Assembly (NCBI GenBank): GCA_937916345.1
Contig: CALFUE010000158.1
Location: forward strand, 1-8,912
Length of the DNA stretch: 8,912 nt
DNA from: an uncultured bacterium
GTDB lineage: Bacteria > Bacillota > Clostridia > Lachnospirales > Lachnospiraceae
Direction of reading: 5' to 3'
A model generated the notes under the pieces. It saw nothing but the letters and a program-made list of their open reading frames with translations, made no database searches and was not told the origin of the DNA. Position 1 is the stretch's first letter, and each line of letters starts with the position of its first letter. Position numbers and translations under genes: made by a program. This document shows positions 1-5,811 of this stretch, piece after piece.

Positions 1-278
1 AGGATGAGGTAGATACCATCAACAAGTTCGGCGGCAACCTGCCCGACGCCGTTGGTATCCCCGAGGAGCAGCTCCGCAAGGCCTCTCAGAGTGCTGTCTG
101 CAAGATCAACATCGACTCTGACTCTCGTCTGGCCATGACCGCTGCTATCCGCCAGTATCTGGCAGAGCATCCCGATCACTTCGATCCTCGCCAGTACCTG
201 AAGCCCGCTCGTCAGGCTGTAAAGGATATGGTTGCTCACAAGATCAAGAATGTTCTCGGATCAGACGGCAAAGCTTGA
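1..278 (+). CDS. fba: Class II fructose-1,6-bisphosphate aldolase, C-terminal part (partial)
   Basis: This is the last 91 complete codons of a gene that begins before the window; the reading frame has codons starting at base 3 and the stop TGA is at 276-278. The family splits fructose-1,6-bisphosphate into dihydroxyacetone phosphate and glyceraldehyde-3-phosphate in cytosolic glycolysis, using a divalent metal. The visible part includes the segment KINIDSDSRLAMTAAIRQYL and then HFDPRQYLKPAR, and it ends in HKIKNVLGSDGKA. The NIDSD stretch is the conserved phosphate-binding and substrate-binding loop of class II aldolases, and the FDPRQYL-PAR tail is typical of the longer clostridial-type enzymes. 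The metal-binding histidines lie upstream and cannot be seen. It is separated from the next gene by a terminator, so it is a neighbour and not part of the downstream operon. Confidence 0.9.
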   Translation, partial: DEVDTINKFGGNLPDAVGIPEEQLRKASQSAVCKINIDSDSRLAMTAAIRQYLAEHPDHFDPRQYLKPARQAVKDMVAHKIKNVLGSDGKA

Positions 279-339
279 GAACGAAAGGTTCAAATACCTT
301 TTGAGCCCGACATCAAAAAATAACATATGACAGACAAAG

Positions 340-367
340 CCCGCAGGACAACATCCTGCGGGTTTTT
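340..367 (+). terminator. Rho-independent terminator of the aldolase gene
   Basis: A perfect 9-bp stem (CCCGCAGGA at 340-348 with TCCTGCGGG at 354-362) closes a 5-base loop and is followed at once by five T residues (363-367). Three A residues at 336-338 can pair with the T run and make it partly bidirectional. It lies 61 bases after the aldolase stop and upstream of the glnN promoter region. It therefore marks the boundary between the two transcription units. Confidence 0.9.
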
Positions 368-381
368 GAATCAAACATCCC

Positions 382-410
382 TTGAATATACCACGTCATT
401 GTGCTATCGT
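382..410 (+). promoter_or_regulatory. Probable sigma-A promoter for glnN and the downstream genes
   Basis: TTGAAT (382-387) and TATCGT (405-410) are separated by 17 bases and match the -35 and -10 consensus at 5/6 and 4/6 positions. Transcription would start near 417, which gives a leader of only about 25 bases before the preferred glnN start. An alternative -10, TATAAA at 410-415, has no suitably spaced -35. No other convincing promoter was seen before the genes at 2567 and beyond, so this may drive the whole run. No operator or riboswitch was recognised. Confidence 0.45.
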
Positions 411-432
411 ATAAAGAGGAATGAAAAAATAT

Positions 433-437
433 GGAGG
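433..437 (+). promoter_or_regulatory. Ribosome binding site that decides the glnN start
   Basis: GGAGG with a 5-base spacer to ATG at 443. It lies inside the possible four-residue N-terminal extension from ATG 431 and argues that translation begins at 443. Confidence 0.7.
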
Positions 438-442
438 CAGCT

Positions 443-2563
443 ATGACTGAGGAAAACAAAATAAATGTATCAGCCATATTCGGTGAAAATGTTTTCAACG
501 ACTCCGTGATGCGGGAGAGACTTCCCAAAAAGGTCTACAAAAAGCTTCACGAGACCATCGAAAACGGCGCAGAACTTGATCTTGAGACAGCAGATGTCAT
601 CGCTCACGAGATGAAGGAATGGGCCATTGAGAAGGGCGCGACTCATTACACTCACTGGTTCCAGCCTATGACGGGTATGACCGCGGAAAAGCACGACTCT
701 TTCATCGCGGCGCCCATGGAAGACGGACGTGTTCTCATGAGCTTCTCAGGTAAGGAGTTGATCAAGGGAGAACCCGACGCTTCATCCTTTCCATCCGGAG
801 GCCTGCGCTCTACCTTTGAAGCCAGAGGCTACACTGCATGGGACTGCACTTCAAACGCCTTCATAAGAGAGGACTCCGCGGGAGCAACCCTGTGCATTCC
901 AACGGCCTTCTGCTCCTACACCGGCGAGGCGCTGGATCAGAAGACCCCGCTGCTCCGCTCCATGGAGGCCATAAACAAAGAATCCCTGCGTATACTTAAA
1001 CTGTTTGGAAATACCACCTCAAAGCGCGTGATTCCCTCAGTGGGCGGTGAGCAGGAGTACTTCATAGTGGACAGGCAGAAATACCTCAAGAGAAAAGACC
1101 TGATATTTGCGGGACGCACCCTTTTCGGCGCAATGCCCCCCAAGGGACAGGAGATGGACGACCATTACTTCGGAACTCTCCGCTCCCGCATAGGCGCCTT
1201 CATGAGGGATGTAAACATAGAATTATGGAAGCTGGGCGTCACTTCAAAGACCCAGCACAACGAGGTTGCTCCGGGACAGCACGAGCTGGCACCCATCTAC
1301 GCCCCCTGCAATGTTGCCACCGACCACAACCAAATAATCATGGAAACATTAAAGAGAGTGGCTTATCGCCACGATCTTCACTGCATACTTCATGAGAAAC
1401 CCTTCGCCGGAGTAAACGGCTCCGGCAAGCATAACAACTGGTCTCTCACCACCGACGACGGCATCAATATGCTCGACCCCGGTAAAAAGCCACACGAGAA
1501 CAAAATGTTCCTCCTGGTGCTGACCTGCATCATCAAGGCTGTGGATGAGCACGCGGATCTTCTTCGTGCTTCTGCTGCGGATGTGGGAAATGACCACAGA
1601 CTCGGCGCGGACGAGGCTCCGCCGGCAATACTCTCTATTTTTCTGGGCTCACAGCTTCAGGATGTGTTGGATCAGCTGATAAACGCGGGGGAGGCAGACC
1701 ATTCCATAAAGGGATCAGTCCTGGACACCGGCGTGTCCACCATTCCCGATTTCATGAAGGACGCCACCGACAGGAACAGGACATCCCCATTTGCCTTCAC
1801 CGGAAACAAATTTGAGTTTCGTATGGTGGGCTCAAAGGATTCCCTTGCCGAGCCAAACATCGTGCTCAATACCATAGTGGCCGGGGCTTTTGCCGAGGCG
1901 GCAGACGAGCTGGAAAAAGCGGCGGACTTTGATATCACTCTACACAATCTGATCAAGAAATACGCCACTGAGCACCAGCGCATCATTTTCAACGGAGATG
2001 GCTATTCTGACGGCTGGGTGAGGGAGGCAGAGCGCAGGGGACTCCCCAATGTGAAAAATATGGTGGATGCCATCCCTGCATTTAATAGTGAAAAGTCCGT
2101 GGCACTCTTTGAGCGCTTCGGTGTATTCACAAAAGCAGAGCTCGATTCCCGAGTGGAGATCGAGTATGAGATATACGCAAAAACCATCAATATAGAGGCA
2201 AAATCCATGATCGATATCGCCAGCAAGCACATCCTGCCTGCCGTCATCAGAAACAGTACACGTCTGGCTGATTCCGTAAATCAGGTGAAACAGGTGAACG
2301 CAAGCTATGGCACGGTTCAGGAGAGTGTCCTTAACGAGACTGATCATTTGCTGGTAAAGGCCAATGCCGCGTTAAAGCGCCTCACCATAGAGGAAGAGGT
2401 AGGGAAGAGTATGGCGCCCGGCAGGGAGCAGGCGGTGCACTATCGCGACCATGTGCTGACTGCCATGGAAGGTCTGCGCGCCGCAGTGGATCAGTTGGAG
2501 TTCATCACCGACAAGGATATCTGGCCAATGCCATCCTACGGTGATCTGCTCTTTGAGGTGTGA
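443..2563 (+). CDS. glnN: Type III glutamine synthetase (GSIII)
   Basis: This enzyme makes glutamine from glutamate, ammonia and ATP in the cytosol. The protein is 706 residues from this start, within the usual 690-730 of GSIII and far longer than GSI or GSII. Counted from the upstream ATG at 431 (add four), family motifs are GGEQEYF at about 205-211, KTQHNEVAPGQHE at 273-285 and a glutamate-binding HEKPFAGVNGSGKHNNWS at 321-338. NDHRLGADEAPP follows at 387-398 and NRTSPFAFTGNKFEFR at 449-464. These carry the metal-ligand Glu and His residues and the substrate Arg of the GS fold. The ATG at 443 is preferred over 431 because GGAGG (433-437) sits 5 bases before it, whereas 431 has only AGAGGA 10 bases away. 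The frame is intact. The gene may be cotranscribed with the membrane/defence-like genes that start 3 bases after its stop. Confidence 0.96.
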   Translation: MTEENKINVSAIFGENVFNDSVMRERLPKKVYKKLHETIENGAELDLETADVIAHEMKEWAIEKGATHYTHWFQPMTGMTAEKHDSFIAAPMEDGRVLMSFSGKELIKGEPDASSFPSGGLRSTFEARGYTAWDCTSNAFIREDSAGATLCIPTAFCSYTGEALDQKTPLLRSMEAINKESLRILKLFGNTTSKRVIPSVGGEQEYFIVDRQKYLKRKDLIFAGRTLFGAMPPKGQEMDDHYFGTLRSRIGAFMRDVNIELWKLGVTSKTQHNEVAPGQHELAPIYAPCNVATDHNQIIMETLKRVAYRHDLHCILHEKPFAGVNGSGKHNNWSLTTDDGINMLDPGKKPHENKMFLLVLTCIIKAVDEHADLLRASAADVGNDHRLGADEAPPAILSIFLGSQLQDVLDQLINAGEADHSIKGSVLDTGVSTIPDFMKDATDRNRTSPFAFTGNKFEFRMVGSKDSLAEPNIVLNTIVAGAFAEAADELEKAADFDITLHNLIKKYATEHQRIIFNGDGYSDGWVREAERRGLPNVKNMVDAIPAFNSEKSVALFERFGVFTKAELDSRVEIEYEIYAKTINIEAKSMIDIASKHILPAVIRNSTRLADSVNQVKQVNASYGTVQESVLNETDHLLVKANAALKRLTIEEEVGKSMAPGREQAVHYRDHVLTAMEGLRAAVDQLEFITDKDIWPMPSYGDLLFEV

Positions 2564-2566
2564 CAC

Positions 2567-3427
2567 ATGAATGGAGTCATGAATTTTGTGGCAATGATCC
2601 TCTGCCAGTTCCTGAACTGGACATTAAATGTCGGCATATTTGTTCTGGCGATTGTTGAATTTGGCTTTTTCTTTCTCAGATCCTTCGCGGGTCTTAAGCA
2701 GCTGAAGGACAAGGTTGATGATCTCATGCAGGAGGAAAAGCAGGGCTTTCTGGAGCGTATCAAACCCCATTCCTACAAGAGAACTACAAAAGTCATAAAG
2801 GAATGGGATTACGAAGAGTTTGACGCTCTCCGCGTAGAATATCAAAAGACAGATAAATACTACGACACCTTTGCCCTGGTGATACAGCTCTTTCCTCTGC
2901 TGGGAATACTGGGAACCGTTGCCGGGCTCTTTATCTCCATAAATAACGGCGAGGATCTTAACGAAGGCGTCCGTTTCGCCTTGTCCTCCACAGTCTACGG
3001 CATCATCTTTGCCGTGATCTTCAAGGTGCTGGACATCTGGCTGATAACCCGCTATGTCAACTCCATCGACTACGGTATGGAGCGCTTCGAGAAGAATTAT
3101 CAGGAATACAAGGAAAACTACACCACAGGCTTCGGTCGCGATGAGAAGATAAAGAGAGGAACAGATGAGAAGAAAGAGGAGAGAAAGTCCGGAGATAAAC
3201 CTGACGCCGCTGCTGGACGTGCTGTTCGTGGTGCTGTTCGTGGTGATGCTCCTTGGCGACCGAAATCTGACGAGGGCCGGGGAGAGACTGACGGAAGCAG
3301 AAGAGCAGCTATCTCAGATAGAGACACAGCTGTCGGAGGCGACGAAGGAGTCAGAGGACTATCGGGATCGGCTGAGCCGGTACGAGTCGGCGGAAGGGAG
3401 CCTGAATCTCGTATCGCTGAAGAATGA
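2567..3427 (+). CDS. MotA/TolQ/ExbB-family proton channel subunit; C-terminal tail doubtful
   Basis: This is a predicted inner-membrane subunit of a proton-driven channel of the ExbB/TolQ/MotA superfamily. Three hydrophobic segments are visible: about 5-39, 101-124 and 136-160. The family signature lies in the last two: LLGILGTVAG at 111-120, then ALSSTVYGIIFAV at 138-150, including the pore-lining Thr residues. The cytoplasmic loop (about 40-100) is charged and helical. Such proteins form pentamers around two ExbD/MotB-like partners, and a candidate partner is encoded next. The start has GAGGTG about 8 bases upstream, inside the end of glnN, and the gap to glnN is 3 bases. The frame stays open to 3427, but from residue 200 on it overlaps the next gene by 263 bases. 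There it becomes G/R/D/A-rich and looks like an out-of-frame reading of that gene. The functional protein probably ends near residue 200; see the finding on the overlap. Confidence 0.85.
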   Translation: MNGVMNFVAMILCQFLNWTLNVGIFVLAIVEFGFFFLRSFAGLKQLKDKVDDLMQEEKQGFLERIKPHSYKRTTKVIKEWDYEEFDALRVEYQKTDKYYDTFALVIQLFPLLGILGTVAGLFISINNGEDLNEGVRFALSSTVYGIIFAVIFKVLDIWLITRYVNSIDYGMERFEKNYQEYKENYTTGFGRDEKIKRGTDEKKEERKSGDKPDAAAGRAVRGAVRGDAPWRPKSDEGRGETDGSRRAAISDRDTAVGGDEGVRGLSGSAEPVRVGGREPESRIAEE

Positions 3428-3707
3428 AAAGACGGGTGATGATTTCTGTCTCTTCATATATGAGGGAATGAGCGGACGGGAAGTGAGGCGCGTGGTAATG
3501 AAGAGTGATGTGGCGCTTGCGGATGTGCTGAGCAGCAACATAACCGCAGCCATTGATGAGCTTATCGCCGCGAACCCCGATAAGCTCACCTATGTGATCT
3601 TCCAGTGTGACGAGAGCACTCTCTATAATATTAATTACAATACGATACAGGAGACACTGGACAATTTCGCAGCAAAATATGATGATTTCTTTTATAAAAT
3701 AACCTGA
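3165..3707 (+). CDS. ExbD/TolR-like partner of the proton channel with coiled-coil stalk
   Basis: The protein has 180 residues. A short basic N-terminus (RRKRR) is followed by EINLTPLLDVLFVVLFVVML at about 10-29, the classic ExbD/TolR N-terminal motif and single membrane span. Asp18 stands where the proton-carrying Asp of ExbD, TolR and MotB lies. Residues about 36-76 are a heptad-rich, charged coiled coil (for example LTEAEEQLSQIETQLSEATK). Residues 77-180 form an alpha/beta outer domain with no clear OmpA-type peptidoglycan-binding motif. The ribosome binding site GAGAGGA (3154-3160) is 4 bases before the ATG. The gene overlaps the open frame of the ExbB-like gene by 263 bases, and this frame is clearly the coding one in the overlap. 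With the preceding gene it probably forms a proton-motive-force-driven stator. ZorB of Zorya plays the analogous role but carries an OmpA-like domain. Confidence 0.85.
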   Translation: MRRKRRESPEINLTPLLDVLFVVLFVVMLLGDRNLTRAGERLTEAEEQLSQIETQLSEATKESEDYRDRLSRYESAEGSLNLVSLKNEKTGDDFCLFIYEGMSGREVRRVVMKSDVALADVLSSNITAAIDELIAANPDKLTYVIFQCDESTLYNINYNTIQETLDNFAAKYDDFFYKIT

Positions 3708-3708
3708 A

Positions 3709-3755
3709 TTGCGCAAGCGCAAGTGGTGAATGGCTTTTTGCACTGGTATCATATA
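3709..3755 (+). repeat. 47-bp direct repeat, copy 1
   Basis: This copy is identical over all 47 bases to 3895-3941, offset 186. It starts one base after the stop of the ExbD-like gene with TTGCGCAAGCGCAA, a 6-bp self-complementary stem with a 2-base loop. It contains TTTTGCACT (3736-3744), whose exact inverse AGTGCAAAA lies at 3763-3771, and TGGTATCAT (3744-3752), whose inverse ATGATACCA lies at 3771-3779. The copy can therefore fold with the sequence just after it. Confidence 0.9.
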
Positions 3756-3894
3756 TGCTTATAGTGCAAAATGATACCAACGGATTGTTTCGTGCTTTGC
3801 ACTCCCACAATCCTTCCCGATATTCGCATTCCCGTGTGGCTTCGCCCCACTACATGCTCATATCGGGGCGTGCAGAAAACCCATATCACCACTT
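3756..3894. other. Repeat-rich non-coding spacer between the two direct-repeat copies
   Basis: This stretch is framed by the two 47-bp repeats and holds several inverted elements. They are CCCGATAT (3816-3823) against ATATCGGG (3860-3867), a small GGC-TTC-GCC hairpin near 3838-3846, a further TTTGCACT at 3796-3803, and the left arm of the large hairpin at 3872-3929. Open frames cross it from ATGs at 3755 and 3771, but they start without a ribosome binding site, run through repeats and give protein-unlike sequence. I see no gene, terminator with a proper T run, or recognisable RNA. Confidence 0.6.
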
Positions 3895-3929
3895 TTGCGC
3901 AAGCGCAAGTGGTGAATGGCTTTTTGCAC
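3872..3929. repeat. Long imperfect inverted repeat (hairpin) overlapping repeat copy 2
   Basis: The arm from 3872 (GCAGAAAACCCATATCACCAC) is complementary, with a few mismatches and bulges, to the arm ending at 3929 (GTGGTGAATGGCTTTTTGC). Perfect inner parts are CACCAC (3887-3892) with GTGGTG (3909-3914) and TTGCGC (3895-3900) with GCGCAA (3903-3908), closed by a two-base loop. A run of five T (3921-3925) lies in the right arm. The element could act as a transcriptional attenuator between the ExbD-like gene and the genes from 3959 on, or be a mobile palindromic element. Confidence 0.65.
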
Positions 3930-3941
3930 TGGTATCATATA
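3895..3941 (+). repeat. 47-bp direct repeat, copy 2
   Basis: Exact copy of 3709-3755. It ends immediately before the ribosome binding site AGGAGG (3946-3951) of the small membrane protein gene. The two copies delimit a 233-bp unit that fills the whole spacer between the ExbD-like gene and the next gene. Confidence 0.9.
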
Positions 3942-3958
3942 CTAGAGGAGGAGAAAAA

Positions 3959-4402
3959 ATGTCAGAGGAAAAAACAACCAGGAAAAAAGGAGGCCTCATA
4001 GGAAAGCTTATAGGATTGATAATCATCCTTGTGGTAATCTTCCTAATCCTCATGTTCTTCGGGAAAAACATCGGCTTTGATCTCGGCGGCATGCTAGGCT
4101 TCAGCGGAACCACCGACAACGCTGTTTCTCAGGAGACAGCTGGAAATCAGGGTTCAAAGACAACGGATCCGGATGCTTCAGGAAACGCCACTGAACTCTC
4201 GGGAACCGTAAAGGTTCGCGTATCAGAGTCAGATATCTATGTGAATGACGAAAAGATAGGCAGTGTCGCAGATTTGACCACCATGGCGGCGGGCGCGCAG
4301 GAGGGCACGATATTCGAAATCACTGACGACGGCGCAATAAAAGAAACCTATGATTCCGTAGCAGAGACCTTGAAGGCAGCAGGAGTATCCATCAAACAGT
4401 AA
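3959..4402 (+). CDS. Small single-pass membrane protein with ExbD/TolR-like outer domain
   Basis: The protein has 147 residues. A charged N-terminus (MSEEKTTRKK) precedes one strongly hydrophobic span at about 13-35. A Ser/Thr/Gly/Asp-rich linker (about 50-80) leads to a compact C-terminal domain (82-147). That domain reads VKVRVSESDIYVNDEKIGS, then a Leu-containing helix, FEITDDGAIKETYDSVAETL and KAAGVSIKQ. This order (strand, strand, helix, strand ending in Asp, helix, AAGV) resembles the periplasmic domain of ExbD/TolR, although the ExbD N-terminal Asp in the span is absent. The fold assignment is inference. The start is fixed by AGGAGG (3946-3951) with a 7-base spacer; the longer frame from 3755 runs through repeats and is rejected. 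It is 1 base from the TerB-type gene and is probably translationally coupled to it, which ties the membrane genes to the downstream three. It could recruit the cytoplasmic proteins to the membrane or sense the envelope. Confidence 0.8.
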   Translation: MSEEKTTRKKGGLIGKLIGLIIILVVIFLILMFFGKNIGFDLGGMLGFSGTTDNAVSQETAGNQGSKTTDPDASGNATELSGTVKVRVSESDIYVNDEKIGSVADLTTMAAGAQEGTIFEITDDGAIKETYDSVAETLKAAGVSIKQ

Positions 4403-4403
4403 A

Positions 4404-5804
4404 ATGTACGACAAATCGTATCTATACAGCGACATCGAAATAGAACGTCCCGGTGACCTGAAATACAGAGAAGTTCCCGGCGCTATCCGCGGCATCCGCT
4501 CGATGCAGACAGGAGTGTCTGCCTACCGCCAGCCCAAAGAATTGATATTCAAGAAGCAGGCGGTACTGATGGCGGATTACGAGGACAGCTACGAGTGCGA
4601 GCCGGAAAAATTCCAGCTGTTCCCCACTTATTCATCTCTGACGGACAGGGAGCTCCGCGGCTACTTCACCTGGCGGACGAGATACAGGAAAGGAGCATTC
4701 CCGCGATCAAATCCCACTTTTCTTTTGCTCTACACCTTTGAAATCATAAACGGAGTAGGCTTCGACACTCCCGAGGAGGGCCATAGAAAGCTGGTGGAGC
4801 TTCGCGCGCGCTACCGCGCCCATTACCCCGACGCCTTCAGACTCTACGACAGATGGCTCACCCACTTCGTAGTCTATTATCGGCTGCCGCCGGAGCTGCT
4901 GCCCCACTCAGTGGACAGGGACTATGACGAAAATCTCATCCGTCTCATAAATTCCGGGGATTACAGCGATGAGGAGCTGGGAGAGGCCCTCTGCGGCGGG
5001 CAGGAAGAGACACTGGATCCGCGGATAGCGGGAAGGGCTTTCCGCATTATAAAAGAAAGCTACCGCAGCCACAGAAAGACCGAGTTTATGGACGACATCT
5101 TCGGCACCATCAAGTGGTCCACTGCAAAGCTCTTTGCCTCCGCAGTGTTCTGCGACGACGCGAAGCCCAGAACCTACGATTATCAGGTGAGCGAGCTCTG
5201 CAAGTACCGCTGCGTGGACGGCAGGTGGAAGGTCTATGAGTATGAACGGAAGTTTCTGAAAAATATCGAGCTGAAGGATTTGCTGGAGACCATCAGAGCA
5301 GAGATCGACGGCTCTAAGCCCGATGCGGCTCCCATACACACCGGTTGGATGCTGAAATGCATCCGAAAGGCAATACAGGAAGTCCGGAAAGAAAGAGAGT
5401 TCGAGGAGCGTACACGCGTGGAGATAAATCCCGACAATCTTGACTCCATCCGTAAAGCTGCGGGAGAGATCAGAGAAAAGCTCCTGACTGACGAAGAGCG
5501 GGGACTTGATATTGTGTCCCTGCAGACGGTGGAAGCGCCTGAGACACCGGCAGATACCGGAGAATCAGAGGAAACTGACGAGACTTCCGTTCTCACGAAA
5601 GAGGAAAAAATCCTTCTTGCCGCATTGCTTGACGAAGGAGACAAAGATATAGACGGGCTTAAAATGTCGGGATTCAATATAAATCTGCTCTGTGATTCCA
5701 TAAACGAAAAGCTGTATGACAGATTTTTCGACATTGTGATAGAAATATCCGATAACCCATCGCTTATAGAAGACTACATAGATGATATCAGACAATTGAT
5801 ATAG
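4404..5804 (+). CDS. TerB_N/TerB_C domain protein, SngA-like (Shango)
   Basis: The 466-residue protein carries the TerB_N signature. MADYED is at 56-61, PTYSSLTDRELRGYFTWRTR at 74-93 and LYTFEIINGVGF at 109-120 with following DTPEEG; a helical region with WLTHFVVYYRLP follows to about 152. The middle (about 155-335) is helical and not assigned; I could not identify a separate classical TerB core. An acidic, Thr/Glu/Pro-rich linker (about 376-397) precedes a C-terminal segment EEKILLAALLDEG and INEKLYDRFFDIVIEISDNP, which fits TerB_C. TerB-family proteins are linked to tellurite/stress operons and membrane-associated complexes, and a TerB-like protein is the first component of the Shango anti-phage system. 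No good Shine-Dalgarno lies at normal distance (AGGAG is 18 bases upstream), so translation probably depends on coupling to the previous gene, whose stop is 1 base away. The TerB_N call is firm; the defence role is inferred from neighbours. Confidence 0.85.
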   Translation: MYDKSYLYSDIEIERPGDLKYREVPGAIRGIRSMQTGVSAYRQPKELIFKKQAVLMADYEDSYECEPEKFQLFPTYSSLTDRELRGYFTWRTRYRKGAFPRSNPTFLLLYTFEIINGVGFDTPEEGHRKLVELRARYRAHYPDAFRLYDRWLTHFVVYYRLPPELLPHSVDRDYDENLIRLINSGDYSDEELGEALCGGQEETLDPRIAGRAFRIIKESYRSHRKTEFMDDIFGTIKWSTAKLFASAVFCDDAKPRTYDYQVSELCKYRCVDGRWKVYEYERKFLKNIELKDLLETIRAEIDGSKPDAAPIHTGWMLKCIRKAIQEVRKEREFEERTRVEINPDNLDSIRKAAGEIREKLLTDEERGLDIVSLQTVEAPETPADTGESEETDETSVLTKEEKILLAALLDEGDKDIDGLKMSGFNINLLCDSINEKLYDRFFDIVIEISDNPSLIEDYIDDIRQLI

Positions 5805-5811
5805 AGGTTAT

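Noticed and set aside
284..302. Weak hairpin AAAGGT...ACCTTT just after the aldolase stop
   Set aside because: The stem is short and A/T-rich with no long T run after it; the strong terminator at 340-367 explains the boundary.
421..450. Possible nine-codon leader peptide (ATG 421 to TGA 448-450) overlapping the glnN start
   Set aside because: AGAGGA directly abuts the ATG, leaving no usable spacing, and the peptide shows no attenuator features.
1940..2347. 135-residue minus-strand frame inside glnN, and other minus-strand frames across the plus-strand genes
   Set aside because: They are antisense to clearly coding plus-strand frames, lack ribosome binding sites and show no recognisable domains.
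2567..3707. Calling the channel pair zorA/zorB (Zorya)
   Set aside because: The ExbD-like protein has no visible OmpA-type peptidoglycan-binding domain, and no ZorC/ZorD/ZorE-like gene is present; the resemblance is only functional analogy.
3709..3941. CRISPR array
   Set aside because: Only two repeat copies with a 139-base structured spacer and no cas genes; the internal inverted copies fit a palindromic element instead.
3895..3958. Promoter inside repeat copy 2 (TTGCAC 3924-3929 with TATACT 3938-3943)
   Set aside because: The spacer is only 8 bases, far below the 16-18 needed.
3771..4001. Separate 76-residue frame across the repeat spacer
   Set aside because: It has no ribosome binding site, lies in repeats, and overlaps the real gene start out of frame.
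3755..4402. Longer 215-residue version of the small membrane protein starting at 3755
   Set aside because: It starts inside the repeat without a ribosome binding site and its first 68 residues are repeat-derived and protein-unlike; ATG 3959 has AGGAGG at good spacing.
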